The notes beneath the pieces were generated by a model. That model made no database searches. It was not told the origin of the DNA and saw only the letters and a program-made list of their open reading frames with translations. The position numbers and the translations under genes were made by a program. Below, piece after piece: positions 16,795 through 25,404 of a stretch of DNA of 64,000 bases; position 1 is the first letter of the stretch, and the number at the start of each line of letters is the position of its first letter. The DNA is from Verrucomicrobiales bacterium (GTDB lineage Bacteria > Verrucomicrobiota > Verrucomicrobiia > Limisphaerales > J093), in contig JACKPW010000008.1 in NCBI GenBank assembly GCA_024233215.1, positions 1 to 64,000 on the forward strand, read 5' to 3'.

Positions 16795-17149
16795 TCAGCA
16801 TGATCTGCCGTGCTTCAGAACGCGCAGGAGCAGGTCAGTCGTACGCGAGGCCCGCCGGCACGTGCGGGGAGGCGTGATACGTTCCTCGGTGCGACGCTTG
16901 ATCTCCAGTTCCCCTTCGACGTAGAGATGCGTGGTGGAGGTTCTGCCACTCAGCGTTCCATCACTCCGTCCGAACAACGCGCTGATGGAACGTCCGGTCT
17001 CATCCAGGCCCGGATTCGCCACGATCAAGTCCGGCGCGCCGTCATGGTTCGGATCCCCCAGAACCGGGCTGTGCGGTGCCGGCCCCAAGTCCAGAACCCG
17101 GGGCGCCTGAAATGTAGCATCGCCGCTCCCGAGGAACAGACTCCCTTTC
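16795..17149 (-). pseudogene. Relic of an FG-GAP/VCBS repeat protein
   Basis: The minus strand reads LFLGSGDATFQ, then GDPNHDGAPDLIVANPG, then LFGRSDGTLSG: two FG-GAP repeats with the calcium-binding D-x-N-x-D-G loop. An in-frame stop (TAG near 17149) precedes the block, no start is available and the frame decays downstream. FG-GAP propellers are common in secreted proteins of this phylum; this is a leftover fragment. The remaining bases from 16559 to 17360 show no other gene. Confidence 0.6.
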
Positions 17150-17360
17150 TACCGGTGGATTGGAATGAGCTTGCGGACGGCGCGTTGCAGTCGCTGAGGT
17201 CGATCCCTGTCGGTGCCCACCGAGAGAACCTTTGACGCTCGAACCTTCAGCGTCCAGGACCACACTCATCCCCGCCGGGCGGACTGCTACTGTCGTCTGG
17301 AATTCCCCTGATCAACACGCCGTTCCACCGGTTTCCGAGGAGCCGGTTGCCGCAGGGTCA

Positions 17361-19937
17361 TCAGGGTGTCGGCTCCGACACGACCCGGTAGAACCCGCGC
17401 ATCTCCCCCGGCGATTGTCCCGGGGTCAGGCGCAGTTGCATTCGGCGGTAACCGACCGGCAAACCCGACTGGTCATCCGCCTCCAAGGGTTCCCCGGTCA
17501 CGTCGTTCCAGGGGCCCGCAATCGTTGTCGCCGTCTCCACCCGATAGGCCAATCGGAGCCGATCCCCCATTGGGTATTCGAGCACCAACTCCCCCGCCTT
17601 CGCCACCCGGTACAACCGCAGCCCCGCCGCGTCCGCCCGTCCCGGAATGCCCCCAAACGCAAGCTCTCCCAGGCCGGTGAGCCCGTCTCCATCATCGTCC
17701 TCGTCCGGCATCAGACCGACGGTCGATCCCGAGTACAGCAGTTCCCACCAATCCGGCAACAGGTCCTGGTCCAGATCCGCCCACGATGACGGCCAATTCA
17801 TCGCGTGGTACCAGCTCGTGACCCCAATCAACAACGACTCCGTCGGCACCGCCACAATCCCCAGTCGCAGGACCTGCCCCACCCAGCCATCACCCCACAC
17901 CCCCTCGATCACAAACCCATCCGTGCCACTTGAAGCAAATTGCGTCAAATCCATCACCGCGCCCGGCTCGATCACCCGTCGTTGGCCCGCCGCATAAAGG
18001 CTGGGAGTGCCGCCAAATCCCTCAAACGGACCCTCGACCGTGACCGACAACAGCCGGTTTCCCGGCGCCGCCACGACCGCGAACCGTGCGCCCACCACCG
18101 GCCCGTTCCCCATGGCCGTTGGCGCCACCACCCGCCGTCCCGTCGGCCCCGCCAAGGCCTGGGGGCCTCCTTCTTCGTCCTCGACCGCAATCCCGCCGCT
18201 GTCCAGATCCAGCGCCAGCCAAACCCGCGCCCCCGCAGTGGCGGCATACCCAAAGTAATCCTGGTCGATGCGATGGGAGGCGTCCTGTGCATGGTATGAT
18301 TCCATCGCCGCGAGGGGTTGCTCGGGACTGGTCGCCGGGGGAGGCGGCAACGGATCCCGCGCCTCCAGCAGCTTCATCAGCACCCCGTCTGCCGGTACTG
18401 CCGACGGGCCCGGCCGGCGCAAGGACCTCTGCAGGGTGAAATCCGGCGGCACGTCGAGAATCCCATCCAGATCGTCCTGCGCCGCAACCGTTGAGCGAAC
18501 CTCGGTCATCTCCGCATCCTTCATGCCCAGCGCGTAACCCAGCGTCGCCGCCCCGTAACCGGTAAGCAACCCGTCGCTCGGCGTGCCGGGCAACGGGTAG
18601 CCGACTTGCCCGTTGAACAGGCGGGCGACAATCTCCGCGTCCTCCAATGGCACACCCCGTTTGAAACCCAGCGCCAAGTTCAACGCCTTGACCGCATTGT
18701 AGATCGGCGTGCTGATCAGCACCGTGTTATTGGCCAAATCATTGAAATCCTCGAGGAACACAAAGTGATTGGCATAGCCGCCGGCCAACCCCCGAAAGAA
18801 GTACTCGCAATCCCGCAACGCCAGGTTCCGCGAACTGGTCTCCGCCGTGGTCGAGCGCAACCGGATCGTCGCATCCCATCCCTGGTCCGCAAAACGCTTG
18901 CGCTGCTCGGTGGTGGACGTGTCCGGCACCAAACCGCTGGCCACCAGGTCGTCCATACGATCCAGCACGTAGCGCGCCGGGGTCTTCGGCCGATAGTTCT
19001 GCTGCAGGGTCATTACGGCAAACACCTCCACCTCACCGCCGGTCACCCGGCCGATGGGATACTGGTTTGCCGCCACGAAGTTGTCCGGATCACACGGGCG
19101 GTCCGGATTACGGAGGAAGTCGTATTGCGAAACGCCGATCGCCGAAAACCGGTAGGGAATGGCCTCCGCCGCATTCCCGCTCGGTTGGTTGCTCTCCTGA
19201 ACCTTCACCTCGGGCTCATACCAGCCCGTCAACTGCGCCACCGGCAGCGGTCGTTGCTCCGGATCCGGCAGGTCCGGAGAAAGCCCGTGGTTCGCATCCG
19301 CCCGCCCCGCATAGATCAGACTGCCCCCTTCCACGACCGGCGATCCTGACCCCGTCGCCGGCAGCGCCCCCAACCAGCGTCGGGCCAGCGAGCCCGAGTT
19401 TGCCCACCCGCCCTGCGGTTCGTTCCAAACCCAGGCCCCAAGGCCATGAGGCATATCGCTCTCCCGGATCTCGAAGTTGAAGTCCAACGCCGCCACCCCA
19501 GTCGTCGGCGGCCCCCCGAGACATTCATAACGCTGGGCCGCCTGGTCAATCGTGAAGGGCGCCGTCAGGGTAACCAACCTCACCTCAAGTTCCGCCCGCA
19601 CCGACTCCAGCACCCCCAACATCGGATACCACTCACTCGGATCCGTGGCCGTGGCGTCAGGATACCAGTCACTGGTGTCGCCCGCCGTCGGCGCGTTCCA
19701 GTACAGCACCCCCGGCACCTCCGCTTCAAGCAGCGGGAACATCCGGTGCTCGGAGAAGAACGCCTTGGCGGCAACCGACTCCGGATAGTCGGCCCCGGAA
19801 ACCGCCGGACCAGCGGCGATCACGAGGCTCCAAGACGCTCGCAAAACGCTACGCGCGCCAACGGGCCTGCGCCCCTGCCCGCAGAGACCGCGGAAAGCCC
19901 CTCGGGGGTCACAGGTGAAGTTGCTTATCGCCTTCAT
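17361..19937 (-). CDS. Large secreted protein of unknown function with calcium-loop tail
   Basis: 858 residues from the ATG at 19937, with a hydrophobic export signal somewhat inside the N-terminus (VLRASWSLVIAAG). No catalytic family is recognised over the first ~700 residues, which are rich in Trp and Tyr and look globular. Near the C-terminus a thrombospondin-3/dockerin-like calcium stretch appears (DLDQDLLPDWWE, then DEDDDGDGLTGLGE), followed by a terminal beta-sandwich ending GFYRVV, a tail also found in other secreted proteins in this window. It is probably extracellular or surface bound. It stands alone, with non-coding DNA on both sides. Confidence 0.75.
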   Translation of the reverse strand: MKAISNFTCDPRGAFRGLCGQGRRPVGARSVLRASWSLVIAAGPAVSGADYPESVAAKAFFSEHRMFPLLEAEVPGVLYWNAPTAGDTSDWYPDATATDPSEWYPMLGVLESVRAELEVRLVTLTAPFTIDQAAQRYECLGGPPTTGVAALDFNFEIRESDMPHGLGAWVWNEPQGGWANSGSLARRWLGALPATGSGSPVVEGGSLIYAGRADANHGLSPDLPDPEQRPLPVAQLTGWYEPEVKVQESNQPSGNAAEAIPYRFSAIGVSQYDFLRNPDRPCDPDNFVAANQYPIGRVTGGEVEVFAVMTLQQNYRPKTPARYVLDRMDDLVASGLVPDTSTTEQRKRFADQGWDATIRLRSTTAETSSRNLALRDCEYFFRGLAGGYANHFVFLEDFNDLANNTVLISTPIYNAVKALNLALGFKRGVPLEDAEIVARLFNGQVGYPLPGTPSDGLLTGYGAATLGYALGMKDAEMTEVRSTVAAQDDLDGILDVPPDFTLQRSLRRPGPSAVPADGVLMKLLEARDPLPPPPATSPEQPLAAMESYHAQDASHRIDQDYFGYAATAGARVWLALDLDSGGIAVEDEEGGPQALAGPTGRRVVAPTAMGNGPVVGARFAVVAAPGNRLLSVTVEGPFEGFGGTPSLYAAGQRRVIEPGAVMDLTQFASSGTDGFVIEGVWGDGWVGQVLRLGIVAVPTESLLIGVTSWYHAMNWPSSWADLDQDLLPDWWELLYSGSTVGLMPDEDDDGDGLTGLGELAFGGIPGRADAAGLRLYRVAKAGELVLEYPMGDRLRLAYRVETATTIAGPWNDVTGEPLEADDQSGLPVGYRRMQLRLTPGQSPGEMRGFYRVVSEPTP

Positions 19938-21042
19938 GTCGGAGACTAATCCACTTCGCCAGGTCGGGCAACGGTTCCGAGCCGTCCCGGGACCAGGTCG
20001 TTCGCCTCCGACCCCTGCAATGACCAATCCCCCCCCGCTGCAACCGCGACTCCGTCAAGGAGACACGTGCTGCCTGCGCCCACCGCCCAATCGGTCCTTT
20101 CCGCTCCAGGTCATCGATGAGCGGTTGACGCAGTGGCAGGCCGCGAAGATCGTCCGCTGGATCACCGGCCGGACGCAGCTCTTCCAGCACGTTTTCCAGT
20201 TGATGGCCGCGAAGTAGGCATCCCGCCCCGCCACCACGCCCCTCGGCAGGCGTTCTGCACCGCCACCAAGCCCCTCGGGCAACCGGGGGGCATTTTCGTG
20301 TCCAGACCTGCGCCCGCGAGCGGCCCGAGACCGCGCGAGAACCGGTGCGAGGCAGGTTTTCCGAGCCGGCTAAGGTGGAACCACGTGGCCTTCGCCGACA
20401 GGCAGCGCTGAAGGGATGCTCCTGTCCCGCATGCCGGGCGCCGTGAGAGCTGGAGCGTGTCAACACAAGCTATAGCCACAATGAACAAACCAGTTGAGAT
20501 GAAGCCCGCCTTGACTCGGGTTCTCAAGGCGTGCCAGCGACAACATACTGCCGGCAGCCAAGGCGGACAGTGGGTAGGCTGTGCTCCGGTCGTCAGGAGT
20601 TCAATGAAGAAAGTGCCCGCCCTGCGGTGGGTGGTTGCCTGCTGTGGACCATGCCGGGCGACTTGTTGAAGCAGACGGGGGGCGGACACCGCACCCAAAT
20701 TGAGCGAGTCGGGAGGGGTGGTCAAAGGAAAGTGCCTGTCCCGGTCAGCACTGGTTGGTTGGCCCAGACGGCCTTGAACGAAGACAAGACCGGGGCAGAC
20801 ACGCAGCTAACCTCGACCCGTGGCCTGGGATTCGCCGGTCAGACCGGCTTCAACCGAAGTGAGAAAGACAGCGAGAAAGATGGCGTCAGCCTTTGAAAGT
20901 GAGAAAGACGCTTTTCAGCGAGCCGAAGGATCTCAACGTAAGTCGTTGGGCTGGATTGGTACCCCGGGCTGAACGGTTTGCGAACCTTGCCCGTCGTTCT
21001 GCCGCGAGAGCAGTCCTACAAAGCCACCACTCCGCGGTCCGG
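19938..21042. other. 1.1-kb non-coding accessory region
   Basis: No credible gene in either strand; open frames here lack protein-like composition and starts. The last ~160 bases form the conserved 3' flank of the following LRR gene. A word GTGCCCGCCC near 20610 reappears around 24462 and 24580, suggesting short dispersed repeats. The block looks like decayed accessory DNA. Confidence 0.45.
20937..20967 (+). repeat. att-like 31-bp sequence
   Basis: Matches 24864-24894, which overlaps the attL core of the tRNA-Lys element, in the same orientation with two internal mismatches (common words CGTAAGTCGTTGGG and TGGTACCCCGG). It could be the outer end of an older element integrated at the same tRNA site, lying beside the 3' flank of an LRR gene. 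Confidence 0.5.
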
Positions 21043-22227
21043 TCATTCGCCGTCGACTTCGACCACCCGGTAGAACCGATAGGGGCTGACGCTGACGTCG
21101 GGATCGTTCAGTTCACCTGGCCCGTCCGTGCGGCTCACGGTTTGCCAGTCCTCCCAGTCGCGCAGGTTGGTGCAACGTTGGACGCGGAATCCCGCCGGGG
21201 CCGGACTTCCGCTGCAGAGCCTCAGCGGCGCGGACAGCGGCTTCGTCAATTCCCCCAAGCTCAGCGGTATCCACAGCGCCGTGGGTCGCCCCGCCACGGT
21301 CAGGCCCCACCCTCCGAAGCCCGGCCGGACGTAGATTACGACGGCATTCGAACACTCGAAGGCATCGCTTTGACAACCCGGCACACCGGCCTCGAAGTAG
21401 ACACTGGCCAAGCTGTTGCAGCATGCGAAGGCCCTGCTGGCGATCATCGTTACCCTAGCAGGGAACGTCACAGTGGTCAGACTGCTGCAACCCGCGAATG
21501 CCTCCGGAGGGACGCTCGGTATGCCGGTTGGCATCGTGAGGCTCGTTAGCTTGGTGCAACCGCGAAACGCTCCAGTGTCGAGTGATCTGACGCTGTCGGG
21601 TATCGTGACACGTGTCAGGCCGGTGCAGCCTTCGAACGCCCGGCTCCCGATCCTGGTGATACCTTCGGGGACCGTCACGCTGGTCAGACTGCTGCAACCC
21701 GCGAATGTCCCCGGCTCGATCGTCCGGATCCCGGCTGCCATCCAAACGCTGGTCAGGCTCGTGCAGGCTTCAAACGCTCCTTTTCCAAGGCTGGTCGCGG
21801 TGTCGGGGATGGTCATGCTCCCCAACTTGGTGCAATCGCTGAACACGCTGTCCCCGATGGTCTTAAGACCGGCACGTAGGGTGACCCGAACCAGGCCGGT
21901 ACAGGCTTTGAAGCTGCCCACCCCGATCCGGGTGACAAAGCCCGGAATGAAAAGATTCGTCAGGCTCTCGCACTGCCAAAAAGCCCAGTCCCCGATCTCG
22001 GTGACGGGGTAACCCTCGATGCTCTCCGGAATCACCACCTCGGTGCCTGAACCCTGGTAGCCCGTGATGGTTGCGTGTTCTCCGCTCAGCCGATACAGGA
22101 AGTCGCCGTACTGTCCTGCCTGCACTACCGTCACCCCGGCCAGGAGGAGTGCGGTCGCGAAGCGCGCTTTCCCCCCGGGGAAACGCGCAACAGTGGGGCG
22201 GAGATCGAGTGACGAGACCTTTCTCAT
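21043..22227 (-). CDS. BspA-like leucine-rich-repeat secreted protein
   Basis: 394 residues. A signal peptide (FATALLLAGVTVVQAG) is followed by about ten LRR_5 repeats of 23 residues (pattern SLTSVTIPxxVTxIGxxAFxGC). The family's own C-terminal region (about 300-394) contains VAGRPTALWIPLSLGEL and TNLRDWEDWQTVSRTDGPG, ending FYRVVEVDGE. Such proteins are exported and usually bind surfaces, hosts or partners. The repeats are more divergent from consensus than in the two relatives in this window, suggesting an older copy. An ssb-like gene and a terminator lie upstream on the same strand. Confidence 0.88.
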   Translation of the reverse strand: MRKVSSLDLRPTVARFPGGKARFATALLLAGVTVVQAGQYGDFLYRLSGEHATITGYQGSGTEVVIPESIEGYPVTEIGDWAFWQCESLTNLFIPGFVTRIGVGSFKACTGLVRVTLRAGLKTIGDSVFSDCTKLGSMTIPDTATSLGKGAFEACTSLTSVWMAAGIRTIEPGTFAGCSSLTSVTVPEGITRIGSRAFEGCTGLTRVTIPDSVRSLDTGAFRGCTKLTSLTMPTGIPSVPPEAFAGCSSLTTVTFPARVTMIASRAFACCNSLASVYFEAGVPGCQSDAFECSNAVVIYVRPGFGGWGLTVAGRPTALWIPLSLGELTKPLSAPLRLCSGSPAPAGFRVQRCTNLRDWEDWQTVSRTDGPGELNDPDVSVSPYRFYRVVEVDGE

Positions 22228-22422
22228 GGCTCGGGTTTTCCATGTGGCTTGGGCTTCATGGTATGGAGATTATGGAGCATCTTCCGTACCTTCTGGCCCT
22301 CGTTTTCGCCGCCCCAAGCGCTTCCTTGGCTGACATTCGCCAAGACTCACCACCTGTCCCCGGTGATCCATGAAGGGCACCGTCACGCACCGGACAGTTA
22401 TTGACTGGTGAAACAAGGAAAA

Positions 22423-22461
22423 GGAACAGGCCGGGGCGCTCGCGCGCCTCCGGCCTGTTCC
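22423..22461 (-). terminator. Hairpin terminator after the ssb-like gene (copy A)
   Basis: GGAACAGGCCGG, a GCGC-TCGC-GCGC core and CCGGCCTGTTCC form a long stem. Read on the minus strand it follows the ssb-like stop codon and is followed by a TTTTCC tract, as expected for intrinsic termination. Confidence 0.75.
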
Positions 22462-22474
22462 ACCTTCCTGCGCC

Positions 22475-22804
22475 TCAGGCCATCCGTTCTGGCCGCTTGA
22501 TGACCATCTGGCCGTTTTGCTCCTTCCAACCGAGGACCTTCAACGTCACCGTTTCGAGTTTCGGCAGGGTCGGAAACGCCACCGCCTTGTCGCCTTCGAG
22601 CTTCACCTGGCCCCCAGCCGGGTCGGGATACTCTTCGTAAACCGCCAACCCCGGATCGAGCGCCAGTTCATGCCGCACGCAGACGAACTTGCCGCTGCCG
22701 TCCTTCCGGTTGAAGACCCGCGCGGAACTGGAAACCACCACCCCGCGCACGAACAGGCCGTTCAACACCGGGCTGCCATGAGCACTTGCTGCATTCTGAG
22801 CCAT
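22475..22804 (-). CDS. Putative ssDNA-binding protein of the rep module (copy A)
   Basis: 109 residues, differing from copy B (26157-26486) at seven positions. The protein is small and beta-rich (LNGLFVRGVVVSSSARVFN, FVCVRHELALD, LETVTLKVLGWK), which fits an OB-fold. The place directly after a rolling-circle Rep suggests a filamentous-phage gpV-like ssDNA-binding role, though I see no decisive motif. The ATG follows a strong AAGGAGGTG ribosome-binding site. Here the rep partner is truncated, so the gene may be an orphan. Confidence 0.65.
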   Translation of the reverse strand: MAQNAASAHGSPVLNGLFVRGVVVSSSARVFNRKDGSGKFVCVRHELALDPGLAVYEEYPDPAGGQVKLEGDKAVAFPTLPKLETVTLKVLGWKEQNGQMVIKRPERMA

Positions 22805-22989
22805 TCCATCACACCTCCTTTCCGGGAGAGCTTGATCAGTCCGTTTCCCAGATAGCGACCTTCCCGCGCAACGGACAGCACGAGATGGTCAAAGAGTTCA
22901 CGAAACCGGCACAGAAACCGGATCGTTCGCACCCGTTTCCCTCGGATCAGGGTTCCCTGCCGCTGCCAGCGCTCCCACCGCTCGCCCAT
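22762..22989 (-). pseudogene. Truncated rep gene, 3' end only (copy A)
   Basis: 75 codons from an ATG at 22989, identical to the C-terminus of the HUH Rep at 25405-26199 except for one or two residues. The HUH and tyrosine motifs are missing, so it cannot nick DNA. The homology to the full copy stops at 22988, immediately beside the attC site that ends at 22993. Confidence 0.85.
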
Positions 22990-22992
22990 TTC

Positions 22993-23100
22993 ACCGAACG
23001 ACCAGCTCACCCACAGCTGCCAGAGGCAGATGTCCGCAGCGAATCGGACGACGGAATCTCTCCCGACGCTGGAAACTGACACGGCGGGCGGCTGTTGGGT
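22993..23100 (-). repeat. attC-like site 3 (integron cassette)
   Basis: Read on the minus strand it starts with ACCCAAC and ends with TGGTC-GTTCGGT (one mismatch to GTTRRRY). Imperfect arms GCTTCACCCAACAGCCGCC and GGCAGCTGTGGGTGAGC pair with each other, as in attC hairpins of 90-110 bases. It overlaps the 3' end of the cassette gene. Confidence 0.6.
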
Positions 23101-23513
23101 GAAGCGTCTGCTTGGACGCTTCCGCCTTCGTTGCCCTGAAATCTCTCGACGAAGCTTCGGCAAATGCGAAGCCAGCGTTCATCTGATCGCCTTAGAACAT
23201 AGGCCTGCATGAAGAGAAAACACGATATCCAAAGCAATAGCAGCAATCCGAGAATCATCACTTTGGAAAGCAACTCGTTGGATGGCTCCAGCAGCTTGCC
23301 TTGCGGGTTCAGTAGCACCACCTCCATGTGCGTACCGTCCGGTGGAAGGCGAAAAATCAGCATGGACAAGGCGATCCAGGCACCAATAGCCAGAAGGGCA
23401 GGGAGCAGATCAAACGCCAGTTCTACCGGGAGTGGCCGTTTTCTCTTCCGTGCCGTGAGCCTCCGAACGAGATACTCTTTATCCGTCTCGGGCTGTTTGC
23501 GGGAATGGCTCAC
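23007..23513 (-). CDS. Integron cassette gene: two-span membrane protein, unknown
   Basis: 168 residues from GTG at 23513 (a TTG at 23525 is also possible); the start lies a few bases after attC site 2. Two hydrophobic segments (ELAFDLLPALLAIGAWIAL and VMILGLLLLLWISCFLF) flank a short external loop. The C-terminal ~45 codons run through attC site 3, so the natural protein end may be shaped by the recombination site. No family is recognised. Confidence 0.6.
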   Translation of the reverse strand: MSHSRKQPETDKEYLVRRLTARKRKRPLPVELAFDLLPALLAIGAWIALSMLIFRLPPDGTHMEVVLLNPQGKLLEPSNELLSKVMILGLLLLLWISCFLFMQAYVLRRSDERWLRICRSFVERFQGNEGGSVQADASPNSRPPCQFPASGEIPSSDSLRTSASGSCG

Positions 23514-23519
23514 ATCATA

Positions 23520-23615
23520 GTCCAACGATCAGCTCACCGATGGCGGCCGCTCGGTGATATTCGGGTTGTCAAAAGGCGCTGCCGGGCCGCAATTCGGTGA
23601 AGCGCCTGGTTGGGT
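23520..23615 (-). repeat. attC-like site 2 (integron cassette)
   Basis: 96 bases on the minus strand, from ACCCAAC (23609-23615) to GTTGGAC (23520-23526), a perfect GTTRRRY core. Arms CACCGAATTGCGGCC and GGCCGCCATCGGTG pair almost completely, and the TGATCGTTGG ending is typical of attC sites. Confidence 0.75.
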
Positions 23616-23888
23616 CTTTCCGGTGGCGACCGCAACGATCCCATAACCAACTAGGAAGAGTGTCCACGCGAACGAGGCTGCACCGGCGGCAAGAATGAGG
23701 TAGGCGGGCCAGTTGGTGCGCGATCCTTGGTAGGGGTCTGCAACCATCATCGGCCGGCCGTCGTCGCGACGAACCACCTGTCCGTCGGCCCTAATGACGG
23801 CCTTCGATCCTGACACTGGTGCCATCAGGGACATACCCAGCACAGCAAGCCCGATGGCGGCAAGGAGCGATGTGATCGGTCGGCGCAT
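23529..23888 (-). CDS. Integron cassette gene: small membrane protein, unknown
   Basis: 119 residues from the ATG at 23888, ten bases after the GTTGGGT core of attC site 1. A hydrophobic N-terminus (ITSLLAAIGLAVLGMSLM) and a second segment (YLILAAGAASFAWTLFLVGYGIV) suggest an inner-membrane protein. The last ~30 codons and the stop lie inside attC site 2. No family is recognised. Confidence 0.6.
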   Translation of the reverse strand: MRRPITSLLAAIGLAVLGMSLMAPVSGSKAVIRADGQVVRRDDGRPMMVADPYQGSRTNWPAYLILAAGAASFAWTLFLVGYGIVAVATGKTQPGASPNCGPAAPFDNPNITERPPSVS

Positions 23889-23896
23889 ATCACAAG

Positions 23897-23992
23897 ACCC
23901 AACGACGAGATCACCGAGGAGCGGCACACAGTGATGCTCGAATTGTAAGCTGACGCGCTTGCCGCTCCTTCGCTGCATCGATTTTGTTAGCC
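23897..23992 (-). repeat. attC site 1 (integron cassette)
   Basis: 96 bases on the minus strand, from GGCTAAC (23986-23992, containing the TAA stop of the upstream gene) to GTTGGGT (23897-23903). The perfect arms AGGAGCGGC and GCCGCTCCT form the stem, and the TAACAAAATCGATGCAGCG start and GGTGATCTCGTCGTTGG end match attC structure well. Confidence 0.8.
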
Positions 23993-24346
23993 GCTTTTCG
24001 TCTCATCTCCAATCCTGTCGGTTGCTGGGCTCAAGAGAGAAAGCTCACTGTGACGCCGAACCTCTCCAAGTGCCTTTCGAGTCACCGGATTGTCTCTGGC
24101 CGAGCCGTGCTGCCAAGCCTGATAGCGTATATCCAGATAAAGGGATGCGAAGTGAATAGCAGCAACGACCTCCTTGGGCCAATCGGCCTGCTCTCGCCAA
24201 ACGTGGGTGGCACCCTCAACCAGCGCGACGTAACGACTGACCCAGTTCACTGGAAATGAGCCTCGCTCCAACAACTCAGTGCTCGGATTCCCAGTGCCCA
24301 AGCAGTGCTCGAAGATATTCGCTTTCAGTTGGTCGTCGGATTCCAT
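23987..24346 (-). CDS. Integron cassette gene: soluble 119-residue protein, unknown
   Basis: 119 residues, no signal peptide, mixed helical composition (PVNWVSRYVALVEGATHVW; EVVAAIHFASLYLDIRYQAW). Its ATG at 24346 lies 4 bases after a GTTAGCC core (24351-24357, minus strand) and its TAA stop is inside the matching GGCTAAC of attC site 1, the exact geometry of a mobile gene cassette. Function unknown. Confidence 0.65.
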   Translation of the reverse strand: MESDDQLKANIFEHCLGTGNPSTELLERGSFPVNWVSRYVALVEGATHVWREQADWPKEVVAAIHFASLYLDIRYQAWQHGSARDNPVTRKALGEVRRHSELSLLSPATDRIGDETKSG

Positions 24347-24880
24347 GTGCGGCTAACGTTGATTATTCGACTCGTGGTTCGTATATCGCGGTTCGCGGTG
24401 CTTTCGACGTGAACATCCCGATAGCAGAACCGGCGTCGGGAGGCAAGGGGGAAGTGGGGCAGTGCCCGCCCTGGAACCAGGGAACCCAGGCGTGCCGTGT
24501 GCGCAACCAGAACAGGCGGGCGGGCACCGCGGGAAGATTCCACCGTCCCGACAGAGCGGTGAAAGAGAAAGGTGCCCGCCCCCGTTGGTTGCCTCCGTAT
24601 GACGACCTCAGAAGCGTCTTGTGTGGGGGACGGGAGCGGGCAACCGGGGGAATGCTGCACCCTGCCTGCCGCACCGTCAATGGGGAGAGTGTGCTCGCCA
24701 CGGGTGTATGAAACTACGACGAGTTTGGAGTGCTGGAAACACTCCGACCGAGACGAGCACGCCCGAAGCTGCCATCTCCGCCGGCCGTGGACAAGGCCCG
24801 GACCCAGACCGAATAAGTGGCCAAGCAGTGGCCAAGCTGGATTTCGAGCAAGCGAGGGGAGTTTCGTAAGTCGTTGGGTT
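24347..24880. other. Non-coding stretch between cassette array and attL
   Basis: No credible gene. It contains the GGCTAAC core at 24351-24357, an inverted pair GTGCCCGCCC (24462-24471) and GGGCGGGCAC (24518-24527), and a short tandem GTGGCCAAGCA duplication near 24822. It could include the cassette promoter or the remains of an attI, but nothing proves this. No integron integrase gene is present. Confidence 0.4.
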
Positions 24881-24912
24881 GGAATGGTACCCCGGCTAGG
24901 ACTCGAACCTAG
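24881..24912 (+). repeat. attL: 32-bp direct repeat of the tRNA-Lys 3' end
   Basis: Identical over 32 bases to 31895-31926, which covers the 3' end and T-arm of the tRNA-Lys gene. Here it is only the displaced tRNA fragment, with no D-arm or anticodon arm following. It marks the left boundary of the integrated element. Confidence 0.92.
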
Positions 24913-25404
24913 CGATTTGGCCAATACAGACGGGCGTTCTCTCCCCTCGACTCACTCATACACTCACTCTGATTCAGCCCTCGCCAAGGTTGCAGGCGCT
25001 TGGCCCACGCTTCCCCCTGCCCTGAGGGCTGCTGTGCTGGCCATCGTGGAGTCGCATAAGAGGTCTGAAGGAGGGGCGGCGTGAGTTGTTCCGCGCCCAG
25101 CCTGCTGCCTTCGGTGCGTCCTGCTGCGGGGCGCCCGAAGAGTCTCTGCAGCTCCCGCGCCGGAGGCGCCCACCCTCAGCCCCGAAGTCCCAAGCCCCCC
25201 CAAGGAACAGGGGAACCCATGCAAAGAAACGTAAGCCAAGGAGGAGGGGCCAAACACCCCGCTTCCCGGTGGGGCCGGAGGGCGACTAGCCCGGAGGCGG
25301 GAAGCGCAAATCAATCCCGGCGCCGGACTTACGTCCTGAGGCCCCCCGACGCTCGAAAGCAGGTTGAGCCTGAGGGTGCGGAGCGTGAGGCAGGGGGTGA
25401 CGCC
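24913..25404. other. Leader region of the element, candidate replication origin
   Basis: 492 bases between attL and the rep ATG. An in-frame open stretch from 25081 runs into rep but reads as proline/serine/arginine-rich low complexity with no family signal, so I regard it as non-coding or as an uncertain N-terminal extension. The double-strand origin for the Rep would be expected here or inside rep; no nick site can be assigned by eye. Confidence 0.4.

Larger units (their letters stand above)
22392..22988 (-). repeat. 597-bp inverted repeat, copy A
   Basis: Pairs without any insertion or deletion with 25973-26569: each position p here corresponds to 48961 minus p there. It holds the rep 3' end, the ssb-like gene and its hairpin terminator. 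Only scattered substitutions separate the copies, so the duplication is fairly recent. Confidence 0.9.

Noticed and set aside
24462..24527. GTGCCCGCCC inverted pair taken as an attC or IS end
   Set aside because: Arms are only 10 bases, no core site or transposase lies nearby, and the word recurs elsewhere as a plain repeat.
24886..24912. Apparent second tRNA-Lys beside the cassette array
   Set aside because: Only the 3' end and T-arm are present; it is the attL fragment, not a full tRNA.
25081..25404. In-frame N-terminal extension of Rep
   Set aside because: Low-complexity Pro/Ser/Arg reading, no conservation signal visible, and a good start exists at 25405; kept only as a possibility.
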